Assembly (NCBI GenBank): GCA_011391125.1
Contig: JAABRE010000001.1
Coordinates: 54,167-118,166 of the forward strand
Direction of reading: 5' to 3'
Length of the DNA stretch: 64,000 nt
Source of the DNA: Synechococcales cyanobacterium S06
GTDB lineage: Bacteria; Cyanobacteriota; Cyanobacteriia; Cyanobacteriales; JAABRE01
Both the position numbers and the translations under genes were made by a program. Positions 44,002-52,723 of this stretch are shown here, piece by piece (position 1 is the first letter of the stretch; the number at the start of each line of letters is the position of its first letter). The notes under the pieces were generated by a model. It saw only the letters and a list, made by a program, of their open reading frames with translations, was not told the origin of the DNA and did no database searches.

Positions 44002-44331
44002 TTAACTATTTTAATTATTACTTATTATTAAGAAGACTAGAAATCCGATTTCTGACCAAAAAAAAGGTTTCAGGTTTCCTCCCCTTTCAAGGGGATTAAT
44101 AATGATGTACCCCCCTACCCCCCCTCGCGAGGGGGGAAGTAATAAAAATATTCCTTATTTCAAGCTTACAGCCTTTAGGTGTAGGGGTTAACGGCCGTTA
44201 ACCCCTACTGTTAACTGTTAACTGATAACTGATAACTGAAATGACTGTTACTTTTGCCTTAAAAATTAACGATCGCCCTTTCCAGAAAAACCAGAAAAGA
44301 CGACCGTAAATAAGGGAAATTCCCGAATCAA
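44002..44331. repeat. Repeat-rich spacer between the methyltransferase gene and psaJ
   Basis: The 330-bp gap has no gene. It holds a half-copy of the family-1 hairpin end (AGAAATCCGATTTCT, 44038-44052), a CCCCCCTCGCGAGGGGGG palindrome (about 44111-44128), and a perfect 28-bp palindrome (44181-44208, GTAGGGGTTAACGG and its complement). GTTAACTGTTAACTG/TGATAACTGA mini-repeats follow (44208-44240). Confidence 0.8.
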
Positions 44332-44460
44332 TTATCCTAAAGGATGGAACAGTAAATCAGGGTAAAAACGGTTAAATTCAATCAGCATACCAGCAGTAAA
44401 AACTAACAAAGCAGTGATTAAAACAGGTGCAGTAGAAAGAAAAGCTGTTAAATCTTTCAT
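44332..44460 (-). CDS. psaJ: Photosystem I subunit IX (PsaJ)
   Basis: The reverse strand encodes a 42-residue protein beginning [19 protein letters not shown] with one transmembrane helix and the terminal [14 protein letters not shown] motif, the clear signature of PsaJ. PsaJ sits next to PsaF in the PSI core and stabilises it. It lies 32 bp downstream of psaF, forming the standard psaF-psaJ operon. Confidence 0.97.
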   Translation of the reverse strand: MKDLTAFLSTAPVLITALLVFTAGMLIEFNRFYPDLLFHPLG

Positions 44461-44492
44461 TAACTAATCTCCAAATTATTATTACAAATGAA

Positions 44493-44984
44493 CTAGCGAG
44501 GGGAAACAGTAATTTCGCTATCTTTAGCGGTTAAATTGCCAGAGACAAACTCACCTAAAGCAGCAGCAGGCCAAGCAAAACCCATTAACATTTTGCTAAC
44601 AGCTAAAGGTACATCAATAACGACTTCCTTCATTTCAGGGTTTTTACCTTTTTTGATGTCGATTAAGTAAGAGCGGCCTACCCAACCAATCCAACCGGTG
44701 ATATAGAGAAATAACACACCAGGAATGGTGAAATCGCCTACATGGCTAAAACGACCATCTACGATTAAATGGGGCAATCCTTCAGGACCACAAAGAGCTT
44801 CTGAGTAGCGTTCTTTGCGATTTTGACCGGAGTTAGGGTCAGCAGTGGTATTGCGGAATACTCGTGCGTTGAAAGCGGCAGATTCGCTACAGGGGGTCAA
44901 GTGGGAGAGAGAGTCAGCTTTGGCTGCAGGAGCAAAATTGAACCAAAGAGTAAAAGCCAGAATTAATGCAAACAATCGTTTCAT
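44493..44984 (-). CDS. psaF: Photosystem I subunit III (PsaF)
   Basis: The 163-residue precursor starts at [14 protein letters not shown] (44984, preceded by AAGGAAACC), with a cleavable thylakoid-lumen signal ending FAPAAKA. The mature N-terminus carries the [10 protein letters not shown] region and a conserved second cysteine ([14 protein letters not shown]). A transmembrane helix follows ([19 protein letters not shown]). In PSI it forms the lumenal face near the plastocyanin/cytochrome c6 docking site. A longer open frame to 45032 adds an unlikely 16-residue extension. It is cotranscribed with psaJ and divergent from tsaD. Confidence 0.96.
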   Translation of the reverse strand: MKRLFALILAFTLWFNFAPAAKADSLSHLTPCSESAAFNARVFRNTTADPNSGQNRKERYSEALCGPEGLPHLIVDGRFSHVGDFTIPGVLFLYITGWIGWVGRSYLIDIKKGKNPEMKEVVIDVPLAVSKMLMGFAWPAAALGEFVSGNLTAKDSEITVSPR

Positions 44985-45132
44985 TGGGTGGTTTCCTTTT
45001 CTCACAAAAGAATTAAGTGGTTTTTTGTACAAAAGTTCATTTGTACCGAATTTAATACTACCCTGATCGGATTATCCAGTAAAGTTTTATCCTTAAGAAA
45101 GCAGTATTGGGAATTAAACTTATTTTAGATTA

Positions 45133-46170
45133 ATGGCAACGATTTTAGCAGTAGAGACCAGTTGTGATGAAACCTCCGTAGCAATTGTAAAAAATCGTAA
45201 CATTTTAAGTAATATTGTTGCGTCACAGATTGATATTCATAGTCAATATGGCGGGGTCGTCCCGGAAGTAGCTTCAAGACAACATTTAGAAACGATAAAC
45301 CCCTTGATAACTCAGGCTTTGAGCGAAGCAAACCTAGCTTGGCCCGAGATAGAGGCGATCGCCGCCACGGTAGCTCCGGGGTTACTGGGCGCATTATTAG
45401 TCGGTGTAACTGCGGCAAAAACCCTAGCAATGGTACATAATAAGCCGTTTTTAGGGGTACATCACCTTGAAGGTCACATTTACGCCAGTTATCTCAATGA
45501 TCCCACCTTAGAGCCTCCTTTTCTTTGTTTATTAGTCTCAGGAGGACACACCATTTTAATAAAAGTGGAAGATTGCGGAAAATATGAGATGTTAGGGACA
45601 ACACTAGACGATGCGGCCGGTGAAGCCTTCGACAAGGTGGCCAGATTATTAAAATTAGGCTACCCCGGCGGTCCAATTATCGACAAAATCGCCCAAAATG
45701 GGGATAGTTCCGCCTTTAAATTACCAGAAGGGCGAATTTCCTTACCAGAGGGCGGTTTTCATCCCTATAACTCCAGTTTTAGCGGTTTAAAAACAGCCAT
45801 GTTACGTTTAGTGCAGAAACTTGAACCCGAAGGCGAATTACCCGTTGCTGATTTAGCCGCTAGTTTTCAGGAAACCGTCGGGCGATCTTTGGCTAAAAAG
45901 ACCATTAAATGTGCGCTGGATTATGGTTTAAAAACCATTGTTGTTGGTGGTGGGGTAGCAGCCAATAGCGGATTAAGAAAACAATTGTCACAAATGGCCG
46001 AAAAACACAAATTAACCGTGCATTTTCCCCCCTTGAAACTTTGTACAGATAACGCTGCTATGATTGCTGCGGCCGCAGAAGATCACTTCAACCGTGGCCA
46101 TGTTTCACTCCTTAGCCTTGGGGTTCAATCTCGTTTACCCATTACCCAAGTGATGACTTTGTATAAGTAG
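45133..46170 (+). CDS. tsaD: tRNA threonylcarbamoyladenosine synthase TsaD
   Basis: The 345-residue ASKHA-fold protein begins MATILAVETSCDETSVAIV. The metal-binding HLEGHIYAS motif (about residues 110-118) and the later VVGGGVAANSGLR are diagnostic of TsaD/Kae1. It catalyses the last step of t6A formation with TsaB and TsaE; TsaE is encoded at 23189. The stop codon (46168-46170) lies inside a 28-bp palindromic repeat (46167-46194), which probably acts as a terminator or mRNA-stabilising hairpin. Confidence 0.97.
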   Translation: MATILAVETSCDETSVAIVKNRNILSNIVASQIDIHSQYGGVVPEVASRQHLETINPLITQALSEANLAWPEIEAIAATVAPGLLGALLVGVTAAKTLAMVHNKPFLGVHHLEGHIYASYLNDPTLEPPFLCLLVSGGHTILIKVEDCGKYEMLGTTLDDAAGEAFDKVARLLKLGYPGGPIIDKIAQNGDSSAFKLPEGRISLPEGGFHPYNSSFSGLKTAMLRLVQKLEPEGELPVADLAASFQETVGRSLAKKTIKCALDYGLKTIVVGGGVAANSGLRKQLSQMAEKHKLTVHFPPLKLCTDNAAMIAAAAEDHFNRGHVSLLSLGVQSRLPITQVMTLYK

Positions 46171-46194
46171 GGGTCAACGGCCGTTGACCCCTAC
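46167..46194. repeat. 28-bp perfect palindrome (family 3), overlapping the tsaD stop
   Basis: GTAGGGGTCAACGG is followed directly by its exact reverse complement. A near-identical perfect palindrome lies at 44181-44208 and an imperfect one at 52361-52388. This copy includes the TAG stop codon of tsaD. Confidence 0.9.
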
Positions 46195-46307
46195 AATATT
46201 TGAAAAGGTACGTCACAAATAACGATTAAATCGATAATTTGTTGCTGTGACGCACCCTACGAAAAATATGTCACACTAAAATAAAATTAATAAGTTAGCG
46301 AACTAAT

Positions 46308-46898
46308 ATGAATATAACCTTAGAAAAACCGATTGAAACTAATAATTTATTGCTAATTTCTGATGTTACTTGGACACAATTAGAAGCCATTGAAGCGAGT
46401 TTTCAAGATATATCTGGTGTAAGATTTACTTATCTTGATGGAATGTTAGAAATTATGAATTTAAGTTTACAACATGAAGAAGCCAAATTTACCATTAGTG
46501 CTTTAATAGAAGCCTATATGAGAGCAAAAGGAATCAGATTTTATGGTAAAGGAAGTGCTACTTTAGGGAGTAAAAATATAGGCGGAAAAAAAGAACCAGA
46601 CGAGTCCTATAATATTCATAGTAAAAAAGATATTCCCGATTTAGTAATAGAAATTATCGTTACCAGTGGGGGAATTGATACCCTTGATTTATATCAAAGA
46701 ATCGGTATTCCTGAAGTGTGGTTTTGGCAAGATGGAGTCTTAAAAATTTACGTTTTACAAGACAATTATCAACTGGTAGAACAAAGTAAATTACTTCCTA
46801 ATTTAGAGCTAAAAATATTAACCAAATATATCAATTATTATGATCAATATGACGCTGTAACTGACTTTTTAAAAGAGCTTAATTTAAACCCAATGTAA
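46308..46898 (+). CDS. Uma2 family PD-(D/E)xK endonuclease-like protein
   Basis: The 196-residue protein belongs to the Uma2/DUF820 family, which is hugely expanded in cyanobacteria. The nuclease-like core has EPDESYNI, PDLVIEIIVTSGG and YQRIGIPEVWFWQ, the last with the typical E-V-W-F-W. The active-site Asp/Glu positions look intact. The biological role of Uma2 proteins is unproven; mobility and defence have both been suggested. It is a more distant paralog of the two copies at 59871 and 61093. It ends just before a strong bidirectional terminator. Confidence 0.9.
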   Translation: MNITLEKPIETNNLLLISDVTWTQLEAIEASFQDISGVRFTYLDGMLEIMNLSLQHEEAKFTISALIEAYMRAKGIRFYGKGSATLGSKNIGGKKEPDESYNIHSKKDIPDLVIEIIVTSGGIDTLDLYQRIGIPEVWFWQDGVLKIYVLQDNYQLVEQSKLLPNLELKILTKYINYYDQYDAVTDFLKELNLNPM

Positions 46899-46943
46899 AC
46901 TTTTGTAACATTTGCTTGACAAAATCACTATTTTATGTTAATA

Positions 46944-46976
46944 AAAAACCAGATTTCTCTAAGAAATCTGGTTTTT
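46944..46976. terminator. Bidirectional terminator between convergent genes
   Basis: A perfect 15-bp stem (AAAAACCAGATTTCT with AGAAATCTGGTTTTT) encloses a CTA loop. A-runs on one side and T-runs on the other make it work in both directions, for the rightward Uma2 gene and the leftward gene at 46988. Its core resembles the rbcS terminator. Confidence 0.92.
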
Positions 46977-46987
46977 AAAATACAATT

Positions 46988-47923
46988 TTAACCTTTAAAT
47001 CTAGCAATCAATTCTTCCTTGGAATAATGTAATAAAACACGAGTAACTTCTGGAGTTTCAACCTGTAATAAAGGTTCGATAATTGCCGTTAATTCTGCAT
47101 CTAAATTGCCAAATTTAGCGAGTAAAAAATTCTCAATCATGGCACGTTTTTCCGCCAGTTTTCCTTCTAATTTTCCCTCTAATTTTCCCTCTAATTTTCC
47201 CTTTAATTCTCCTTCAATTCGCCATTCTTCTTTCTCTTTTAAATATGCTGGTGATAAGTTCATAAAATCCTCCCTTTCCTCTGAATTTAACTTAGTTCTA
47301 ATTTCTAAATTTTTGCGCCAAGATGCTAAAATGTCCATTAAATGGCGACGATAAGGGTTATTTTTTGGTAAATCAATTAATTCCTCAACGGCATATTTTT
47401 GGATTTTACCTTTTCCTAATACCCTTAACCACAGTGTATCACTTGTTTTTGGTAATTGATTAATAGCAACTAAAGCTGTTTTCAAAAAATCGGGTAAAAA
47501 GTAAATACCATTTTCCCAATTATCTACATCTAATTTAGCACCAAAACCGGTGAGCATTCGTTCAGAGAATGTCGGTGCTAAAATCCACAAAAAAGGTAAG
47601 TTGTCATCATCAAGATTAAATTTTTCCCGTTTGGCCTCCCTTTCTTGTAAACTATGAATGCTGTATAATTTCAGCAAACAACTTTTGATTTCCGTTTCTG
47701 TGGGCGTATTTCGGTAAGGTTCAAATAAGGCGGTCTTTTGCGCCATTTTTGCTAAAAGTCCTAACCCTGAACTTTCCACAGAAACATTTTTATCTGGTAT
47801 AAACCAAATATCAATTTGTCTGACTTCTCCCGAAATTTCCTTACTTCTTTCCACTTTTCCTAATGGTTTCAGTAATTCTTCTAAATATTCTTTAGCAAAT
47901 TGGTCATGGGGTTGTCTGGTCAT
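46988..47923 (-). CDS. Cyanobacterial hypothetical protein, possible Rpn/PD-(D/E)xK-type
   Basis: The 311-residue protein starts at MTRQPHDQFAKEYLEELL (47923, choosing the second Met over the upstream in-frame start at 47947). Its N-terminus (FAKEYLEELLKPLG, then VRQIDIWFIPD) looks like an Rpn/PD-(D/E)xK nuclease-type domain. The C-terminal third has tandem GKLEGKLEGKLEGKL units (about residues 238-252), coded by a 12-nt tandem repeat whose copy number could vary without a frameshift. I recognise no named family with certainty. It converges on the Uma2 gene through the shared terminator. Confidence 0.75.
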   Translation of the reverse strand: MTRQPHDQFAKEYLEELLKPLGKVERSKEISGEVRQIDIWFIPDKNVSVESSGLGLLAKMAQKTALFEPYRNTPTETEIKSCLLKLYSIHSLQEREAKREKFNLDDDNLPFLWILAPTFSERMLTGFGAKLDVDNWENGIYFLPDFLKTALVAINQLPKTSDTLWLRVLGKGKIQKYAVEELIDLPKNNPYRRHLMDILASWRKNLEIRTKLNSEEREDFMNLSPAYLKEKEEWRIEGELKGKLEGKLEGKLEGKLAEKRAMIENFLLAKFGNLDAELTAIIEPLLQVETPEVTRVLLHYSKEELIARFKG

Positions 47924-48038
47924 AATTTTTACTTTTAAATTTATCAATATTCTAACCTAATTGTCTTAATTATATCTGTTAAAATTAAGTAAAATTTTAT
48001 CCCATTTTTTCTCATAAATTATCTATTAACTAACAAAA

Positions 48039-48926
48039 ATGAACGGTTTTTTAAACTTAAATAAAGACTTTGGTTGGACCTCCCATGATTGTGTAGCCAA
48101 GGTGCGACGAATTTTACAGACAAAAAAGGTAGGCCACGGTGGAACGTTAGATCCAGCTGCAACGGGAGTATTACCGATCGCAGTGGGTAAAGCTACCCGT
48201 TTATTGCAATTTCTGCCCGAAAATAAAGCATATCGCGCCAGAATCAGGTTTGGGGTAAAGACCACCACCGACGATTTAGAAGGTGACATAATCACGGCTC
48301 AGGAATGCCCCGATTTAACCTTGCAGGTCATAAATGAGGTATTAGGGCAGTTTGAGGGCAAAATAGCGCAAATACCCCCGGCTTTCAGCGCTATTTCCGT
48401 GGGGGGTAAACGTCTCTATGAATTAGCACGAGCAGGAAAAACCGTGGATGTGCCGATTCGTCAGGTGGAAATCAGCAAAATTGAGGTTTTGGGCTGGTAT
48501 CCGGGAGCTTATCCGGAACTTGAAGTGGCGATCGCCTGCGGACCAGGGACTTATATTCGGGCAATCGCTAGGGATTTAGGTGATCTACTCAAGGTGGGCG
48601 GCACTTTGGTTAGTTTAATTCGGACCCTTAGTTGTGGTTTAGAATTATCAGAAAGTGTGGATTTAATTGAGTTAGAAAATTGCGTAAAAGAAGGTAAATT
48701 TAACTTAATTCCGGCGGAAAAAGCCTTGGAAAATTTACCGAAAATTACCCTAGAAGAAAGTGAAGCTTTGCGGTGGTGTCAAGGGCAAAAAATAGCCCTT
48801 CCCCATAATGATTTAGAGCAAAATAATTGGCTAGTTTTTAATGAAAAAGAAGAATTTTTAGGGATTGCAGTTATTATTAATAGTGAAAGCCAACTAATAT
48901 TAAAACCGAAAATTGTACTTACTTAA
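48039..48926 (+). CDS. truB: tRNA pseudouridine(55) synthase TruB
   Basis: The 295-residue protein begins MNGFLNLNKDFGWTSHDCV and has the catalytic Asp38 in GHGGTLDPAATGVLP, plus YRARIRFGVKTTTDDLEGD and the CGPGTYIRAIARDLG motif. It makes pseudouridine 55 in the T-loop of tRNAs. A C-terminal PUA-like part (about 230-295) is present. It is monocistronic, about 110 bp from the divergent hypothetical gene, and followed by a family-2 dispersed element. Confidence 0.96.
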   Translation: MNGFLNLNKDFGWTSHDCVAKVRRILQTKKVGHGGTLDPAATGVLPIAVGKATRLLQFLPENKAYRARIRFGVKTTTDDLEGDIITAQECPDLTLQVINEVLGQFEGKIAQIPPAFSAISVGGKRLYELARAGKTVDVPIRQVEISKIEVLGWYPGAYPELEVAIACGPGTYIRAIARDLGDLLKVGGTLVSLIRTLSCGLELSESVDLIELENCVKEGKFNLIPAEKALENLPKITLEESEALRWCQGQKIALPHNDLEQNNWLVFNEKEEFLGIAVIINSESQLILKPKIVLT

Positions 48927-48977
48927 TTTCAGAAAAGTCCAATCTTTACTCACTGAAGATTACCCACTAACTAGCGA

Positions 48978-49081
48978 TATAGCGTTTTCCGATTAAGTGT
49001 TATACACTCCCTCACCCCCTACCCCCTCATCCCTAGGGGAGAGGGGGAAAGAGAGCTAAAATGTCAAATTAAATTGCTATA
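48978..49081. repeat. Dispersed 105-bp element, family 2 (copy C)
   Basis: It starts TATAGCGTTTTCCGAT and ends TTAAATTGCTATA, with the CTCACCCCCTACCCCCTC and GGGGAGAGGGGGAAAGAGAG interior of the family. It lies downstream of truB in the spacer before the RNA-binding protein gene. Confidence 0.9.
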
Positions 49082-49359
49082 ACCCAACCAGTTTTCAACT
49101 TGATTCTACAAACCAAGAAGCGGGCAAAGCCGAAACCCTTTAAAACACTACTGTTGAGTCGTTATGTATAGTTTTGTTAAATAAATAGAAAATTAGGCGC
49201 AAGAAATAAAGAAAGTGTGTTATGTTAGTAAACGAGAGAAAAAGTAACGGTGAAGAAGTTTGTTTTCAGTCTTGACGTATATAATGGTTCGTAAGGTATT
49301 TGGCAGGCTTATCTCCGCAATTTGGGATCTCGATGCAAATTTAATCAAGGAAATAAGCT
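49082..49359 (+). promoter_or_regulatory. Leader/promoter region of the RNA-binding protein gene
   Basis: About 280 bp without a gene precede the RRM gene. A TATAAT-type -10 (in GTATATAATGG, near 49278) suggests a transcript with roughly 70-75 nt of leader. AAGGAA before the ATG (near 49348) is the ribosome-binding site. Long leaders are usual for cold-induced cyanobacterial rbp genes. I see no other recognisable site. Confidence 0.45.
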
Positions 49360-49671
49360 ATGTCAATTTATGTAGGTAACCTCTCATATGATATTAATGA
49401 ACAAGATCTAACAGAGGTTTTCGCTGAATATGGTTCAGTGAAGCGTGTACATCTGCCCACTGATCGGGAAACCGGTCGCAAACGTGGTTTTGCGTTTGTA
49501 GAAATGGGTACAGAAGCTGAGGAAGCTTCCGCCATTACTGCTTTAGATCAAGCAGAATGGATGGGTCGTGAATTGAAAGTTAACCCCGCCAAACCAAGGG
49601 AACAAAGATCCAACAGCCGTGGCGGTGGCGGTGGTGGTGGTGATCGCGAACGTCGTAATTACCGTTTCTAA
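49360..49671 (+). CDS. RNA-binding protein with one RRM and Gly-rich tail (Rbp family)
   Basis: The 103-residue protein has a single RRM with RNP2 (IYVGNLSY, residues 3-10) and RNP1 (KRGFAFVEM, about 43-51). An RGGGGGGGD/RERR C-terminal tail follows. Cyanobacterial Rbp proteins are often induced by cold and bind mRNA; some help to locate photosystem transcripts at the thylakoid. It is followed by a clear hairpin terminator and then by a GTG-started small gene. Confidence 0.94.
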   Translation: MSIYVGNLSYDINEQDLTEVFAEYGSVKRVHLPTDRETGRKRGFAFVEMGTEAEEASAITALDQAEWMGRELKVNPAKPREQRSNSRGGGGGGGDRERRNYRF

Positions 49672-49711
49672 ATCCAATCTAAATCCAAATTAATCAAAGA
49701 AATTTGGTAGT

Positions 49712-49764
49712 GCTTCTGGGTCCTAAAAGTTTTATAATTTAGGTAAAAACCCAGAAGCTTTTTA
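49712..49764 (+). terminator. Terminator of the RNA-binding protein gene
   Basis: GCTTCTGGGT (49712-49721) and ACCCAGAAGC (49749-49758) form a 10-bp stem, extended inside by CCTAAA/TTTAGG, and are followed by TTTTTAAT. It ends the rbp transcript before the small basic-protein gene. Confidence 0.88.
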
Positions 49765-49785
49765 ATCTGTAAAAGGGAGACAATA

Positions 49786-49941
49786 GTGGCTAAACGTAGA
49801 AATCTGAAAAAAGAGAAAGCAGCGCGAAATCAAGCTTATGCTCGCCAATTTAGAAAAACTACTTCACGTTTTGGGAAAAATACCCGAACTTATGGTAGAA
49901 ACAAGCAGCAGAATGCTGAATCAGGTACCGACGAAGAGTAG
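49786..49941 (+). CDS. Small basic protein of unknown function (GTG start)
   Basis: A 51-residue frame begins at GTG (49786) after a good Shine-Dalgarno (AAAGGGAG). It encodes a very basic protein (MAKRRNLKKEKAARNQAYAR, then QFRKTTSRFGKNTRTYGRN) with a short acidic end (GTDEE). Basic composition suggests nucleic-acid or ribosome binding, and similar small proteins appear in other cyanobacteria as I recall, but I know of no function. It ends 2 bp before the convergent PfkB kinase gene. An overlapping non-coding transcript is the alternative. Confidence 0.7.
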   Translation: MAKRRNLKKEKAARNQAYARQFRKTTSRFGKNTRTYGRNKQQNAESGTDEE

Positions 49942-49943
49942 CC

Positions 49944-50999
49944 TTATAAATTTTGGTAATCTTCAATTAAAATGGCTAAAGCTTGTTTAAGCTCACCATT
50001 GGTCGTCGTAGCCGTACCAAACTGGCGAACTACAATACTAGCAGCTAAGTTTCCCAAAACGGCTGCTTCCCAAAAAGAAGCTCCCACACACAAACCAAGG
50101 GTTAAAGCTGCTACCACAGTATCTCCTGCTCCGGTAACGTCAAAAACGTCGGTGCGATTAAAAGCCGGAATGTGCCAAGATTGTATCTGATTATTGTCAT
50201 CATAGTAAAAACCGCTCATACCATCATCACCACGGGTAATTAGGATTTGTTGAGCATTGGTTTTGTCAAGTAGGTCTTCACCAGCTTGTTGCAAAGTTTT
50301 TTCATTATTAATACTATAACCAACGGCCTGCTCTGCTTCGGGTAAATTCGGAGTAAAAAGGGTGGCTTTTTGGTAACGGGGTAAGTCGTTTTGGGTGTCA
50401 ACAATAACAGAAGAATGTGTCAAAGCGGCTTGAATCACCGGTTGAGTGAAAACTCCATCGCCATAATCTGAACAAACGATCGCCTCCACCTGGTCAATTT
50501 GACTAAGAATATAATCGGCCAACTGTAATTGTAAATCTTGAGAGGGTAACTGATCGGATTTGCGATCGATTCTGACAATTTGTTGGGTAACAGATTGACG
50601 AGCATGGCCAGAAATACGACTTTTCGTCACAGTAGGGCGATGGTGATCGGTTAAAATACCAGTAATATCAATATTAGCGGCTTGGAAAATAGATTTTAAA
50701 GCTGCTCCTTGAATATCATCACCAACAAAACCCGCAGCTTTGACTTGTGCGCCTAATTTAGCCAAATTATAAACCGCATTTGCACCACCACCGGGGATTT
50801 GACGGGTATTTTCATGGCGTAAAATCAAAACCGGAGCTTCTCTGGAGATACGTTCAACTTCCCCCGTGACAAATTCATCCAAAGTTAAATCACCAATCAC
50901 GAGGAGTTTTACCTGATTAAAATTATCAATCAGGGAGCAAAATCGATCTTGAGAGCTAATTAATTGAGCAAAAAACTGACTTAATGCGGGCTGATTCAT
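49944..50999 (-). CDS. PfkB family carbohydrate kinase (RfaE1/HldE kinase-like)
   Basis: The 351-residue ribokinase-fold protein has the N-terminal GGGANAVYNLAKLGAQV motif and the catalytic DVTGAGDTVVAALTL near the C-terminus. In its N-terminal part it resembles the D-glycero-D-manno-heptose-7-phosphate kinase domain of HldE (ISREAPVLILRHENTRQIPG). It likely phosphorylates a sugar phosphate for surface polysaccharide. The nucleotidyltransferase domain of bifunctional HldE is absent. The upstream spacer has four or more tandem AATTAAC heptamers (about 51004-51050). Confidence 0.88.
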   Translation of the reverse strand: MNQPALSQFFAQLISSQDRFCSLIDNFNQVKLLVIGDLTLDEFVTGEVERISREAPVLILRHENTRQIPGGGANAVYNLAKLGAQVKAAGFVGDDIQGAALKSIFQAANIDITGILTDHHRPTVTKSRISGHARQSVTQQIVRIDRKSDQLPSQDLQLQLADYILSQIDQVEAIVCSDYGDGVFTQPVIQAALTHSSVIVDTQNDLPRYQKATLFTPNLPEAEQAVGYSINNEKTLQQAGEDLLDKTNAQQILITRGDDGMSGFYYDDNNQIQSWHIPAFNRTDVFDVTGAGDTVVAALTLGLCVGASFWEAAVLGNLAASIVVRQFGTATTTNGELKQALAILIEDYQNL

Positions 51000-51114
51000 A
51001 CTATTTCAATTAACAATTAACAATTAACAATTAACAATTAATTGTTAATTAGTGTCAGCAAAAAGCAGTCAGCCTTTTAAAGGCTAATCGCTTTCTACTG
51101 ATTGCTATAATAGC

Positions 51115-51522
51115 TTATGGGCGGGATTTTTTCAGAGATTTTCTCACTTGGGGAAAACCAAGGGGTTTAATTACCTGATTTTTACGAGCTTCTTCTAAAC
51201 GCTTCAATTCTGTATAATCCCGCCAGCTTATACAGTCAACAGGACAGGTATCCATTGCCTCTTGAATCATATTTTCGGGATCAGTATCTTGACGCATTAC
51301 CCTAGCTCGCCCATATTCTTCCTCAATATAAAAGGTATTGGGAGCGGTATGGGCGCAATGTTTACATCCTATACAGGTAGATTCATCGACGTAGGCCCCC
51401 TTCTGACGCAATTCTCCCCCTAATTCTGGCTCAAAACCACTTCGAGCGGGGAAATCTCGGAAAATACCTCCTAATTCGGGTTCAAAACCAGAAGCTAGGG
51501 AGTTTGGCGAAAAATCAGACAT
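51115..51522 (-). CDS. Ferredoxin (single 4Fe-4S-type domain) of the Ycf35 cluster
   Basis: The 135-residue protein has a CIGCKHCAHTAPNTFYIEEE cluster motif and a distal CPVDCISW, as expected for a bacterial-type ferredoxin (Fer4 family). A basic C-terminal extension follows. The N-terminus has two copies of SGFEPELGG, about 16 residues apart, encoded by a short direct repeat. It lies about 150 bp downstream of the ycf35 and DUF2997 genes on the same strand. This trio is a conserved neighbourhood in cyanobacteria. The electron-transfer partner is unknown. Confidence 0.9.
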   Translation of the reverse strand: MSDFSPNSLASGFEPELGGIFRDFPARSGFEPELGGELRQKGAYVDESTCIGCKHCAHTAPNTFYIEEEYGRARVMRQDTDPENMIQEAMDTCPVDCISWRDYTELKRLEEARKNQVIKPLGFPQVRKSLKKSRP

Positions 51523-51672
51523 GAGCAAAAAAAATAATGTTTAAAAGGTCTCTTTTCAAGGAGAAAAGCAAAAGCAGCCACGGACAATGTTTTTTCAATT
51601 GTCAATCATTTTACTTGCAGTAAGAAGTCAAAGTGCTTACTTTTTACTTCTTACTTCTTACTTTTTACTTCA

Positions 51673-52059
51673 TTAAGCGCTCCAGCGTTGGACAACTAGA
51701 CGAAGTGAACCGTCATCGTTTTTTTGTTCTTCTGTTACTTGAAAACCCTGTTTTCCGGCCTCATTTCTAACAGTATTATAAGCATAACGTTGGGTGACTT
51801 GTCTCAGAAAACCATCAACAGTTAAAGGCTGTTGCCAATATTCTAAATCAGCTACCAATTCGTATTCTGCACCATTCCAACTGAAACCAATGTCATAATT
51901 ATTATCCTGTTCAATGACAACTTCAGCAGTGCGAGTATTGCCTTGATATCCTTTCACAGTCTTGCTTTCATCTTTCCAATCTATTCCTAAATCCGTCAAA
52001 GCAGATTTTAAAGAATCGAGGTTACGGATTTGGGTTTTGATATTACTAAAATGTGACAT
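51673..52059 (-). CDS. ycf35: DUF1257 family protein (Ycf35)
   Basis: The 128-residue protein begins at MSHFSNIKTQIRNLDSLKSA (52059; a longer frame adds 17 unlikely residues). It matches Ycf35/DUF1257 of cyanobacteria and red-algal plastids, with the central FSWNGAEYELVADLEYWQQP. The function is unknown. It follows DUF2997 by 44 bp and precedes the ferredoxin gene, and the conserved grouping suggests a shared redox-related role. Confidence 0.92.
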   Translation of the reverse strand: MSHFSNIKTQIRNLDSLKSALTDLGIDWKDESKTVKGYQGNTRTAEVVIEQDNNYDIGFSWNGAEYELVADLEYWQQPLTVDGFLRQVTQRYAYNTVRNEAGKQGFQVTEEQKNDDGSLRLVVQRWSA

Positions 52060-52103
52060 AATTCCGCAATTAAATAAAGTTAAATAGTGTAAAAAAAGTC
52101 CAT

Positions 52104-52316
52104 TTACCAATCACTAAAAGTAGTATTTTGATTACTCGCTTTTACTGATTCGGTTACCGGTTGTGCAAAATATTCAGCAGTTGTTTCTGTGGACACCACT
52201 CGCCCAAGTTGTGCTTCTATGGCAGCAGTCACCTCTTGACAAGATGCGCCAACTATGCCCGTCACGGTTTCCTTTACCCTACCATCAGGGTAAATCACAA
52301 ATTCTAAGGTTTCCAT
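52104..52316 (-). CDS. DUF2997 family protein
   Basis: The 70-residue protein (METLEFVIYPDGRVKETVTG) matches the DUF2997 family, which regularly accompanies ycf35. It has a conserved FVIYPDGRV strand and a single cysteine (GASCQEV). I start it at the second Met (52316). The function is unknown. It is the first gene of the DUF2997-ycf35-ferredoxin run. Confidence 0.88.
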   Translation of the reverse strand: METLEFVIYPDGRVKETVTGIVGASCQEVTAAIEAQLGRVVSTETTAEYFAQPVTESVKASNQNTTFSDW

Positions 52317-52723
52317 GCTCATGGCTGGTTTTTAAAATCTCCTTGACTGTGATTTTTTCGGTAGGGGTTAATAGCAGTTAACCCCTACTAAATAAGATTG
52401 GGGATTCGCCCTCATTTTGTTTTGTCAAATTGTAGCAAAAGTTAATCGAAAAGGGGGAGGTTATTAAATTAAATTTTAAGTTTTGTGATGGCAGTCAGTC
52501 GCTATTGACAATGAAAAATTGACAATTATGCCCTCAATTTGATTTTTAACTGAATATAAACCCGTGTTTTTTGGTATTGTAATTTATCTCAAGGGCTTTT
52601 TTAGCAGTAATAAATCATCTCAATCCCTTTACTATTGACAATCGTTGACTTATAAAACCGTAAAAATTGAGACATTTGAGACCGATAATAGAAAGTTGCA
52701 CAATATTTTAGGTGAGCGAAAAA
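52317..52723. promoter_or_regulatory. Divergent DUF2997/oxidoreductase intergenic region with a palindrome
   Basis: The 407-bp spacer contains an imperfect copy of the family-3 palindrome (52361-52388, GTAGGGGTTAATAG and GCAGTTAACCCCTAC). The rest is AT-rich. The oxidoreductase ribosome-binding site (TTTAGGTGAG, around 52707-52716) is at its right end. I see no gene or RNA. Confidence 0.6.
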
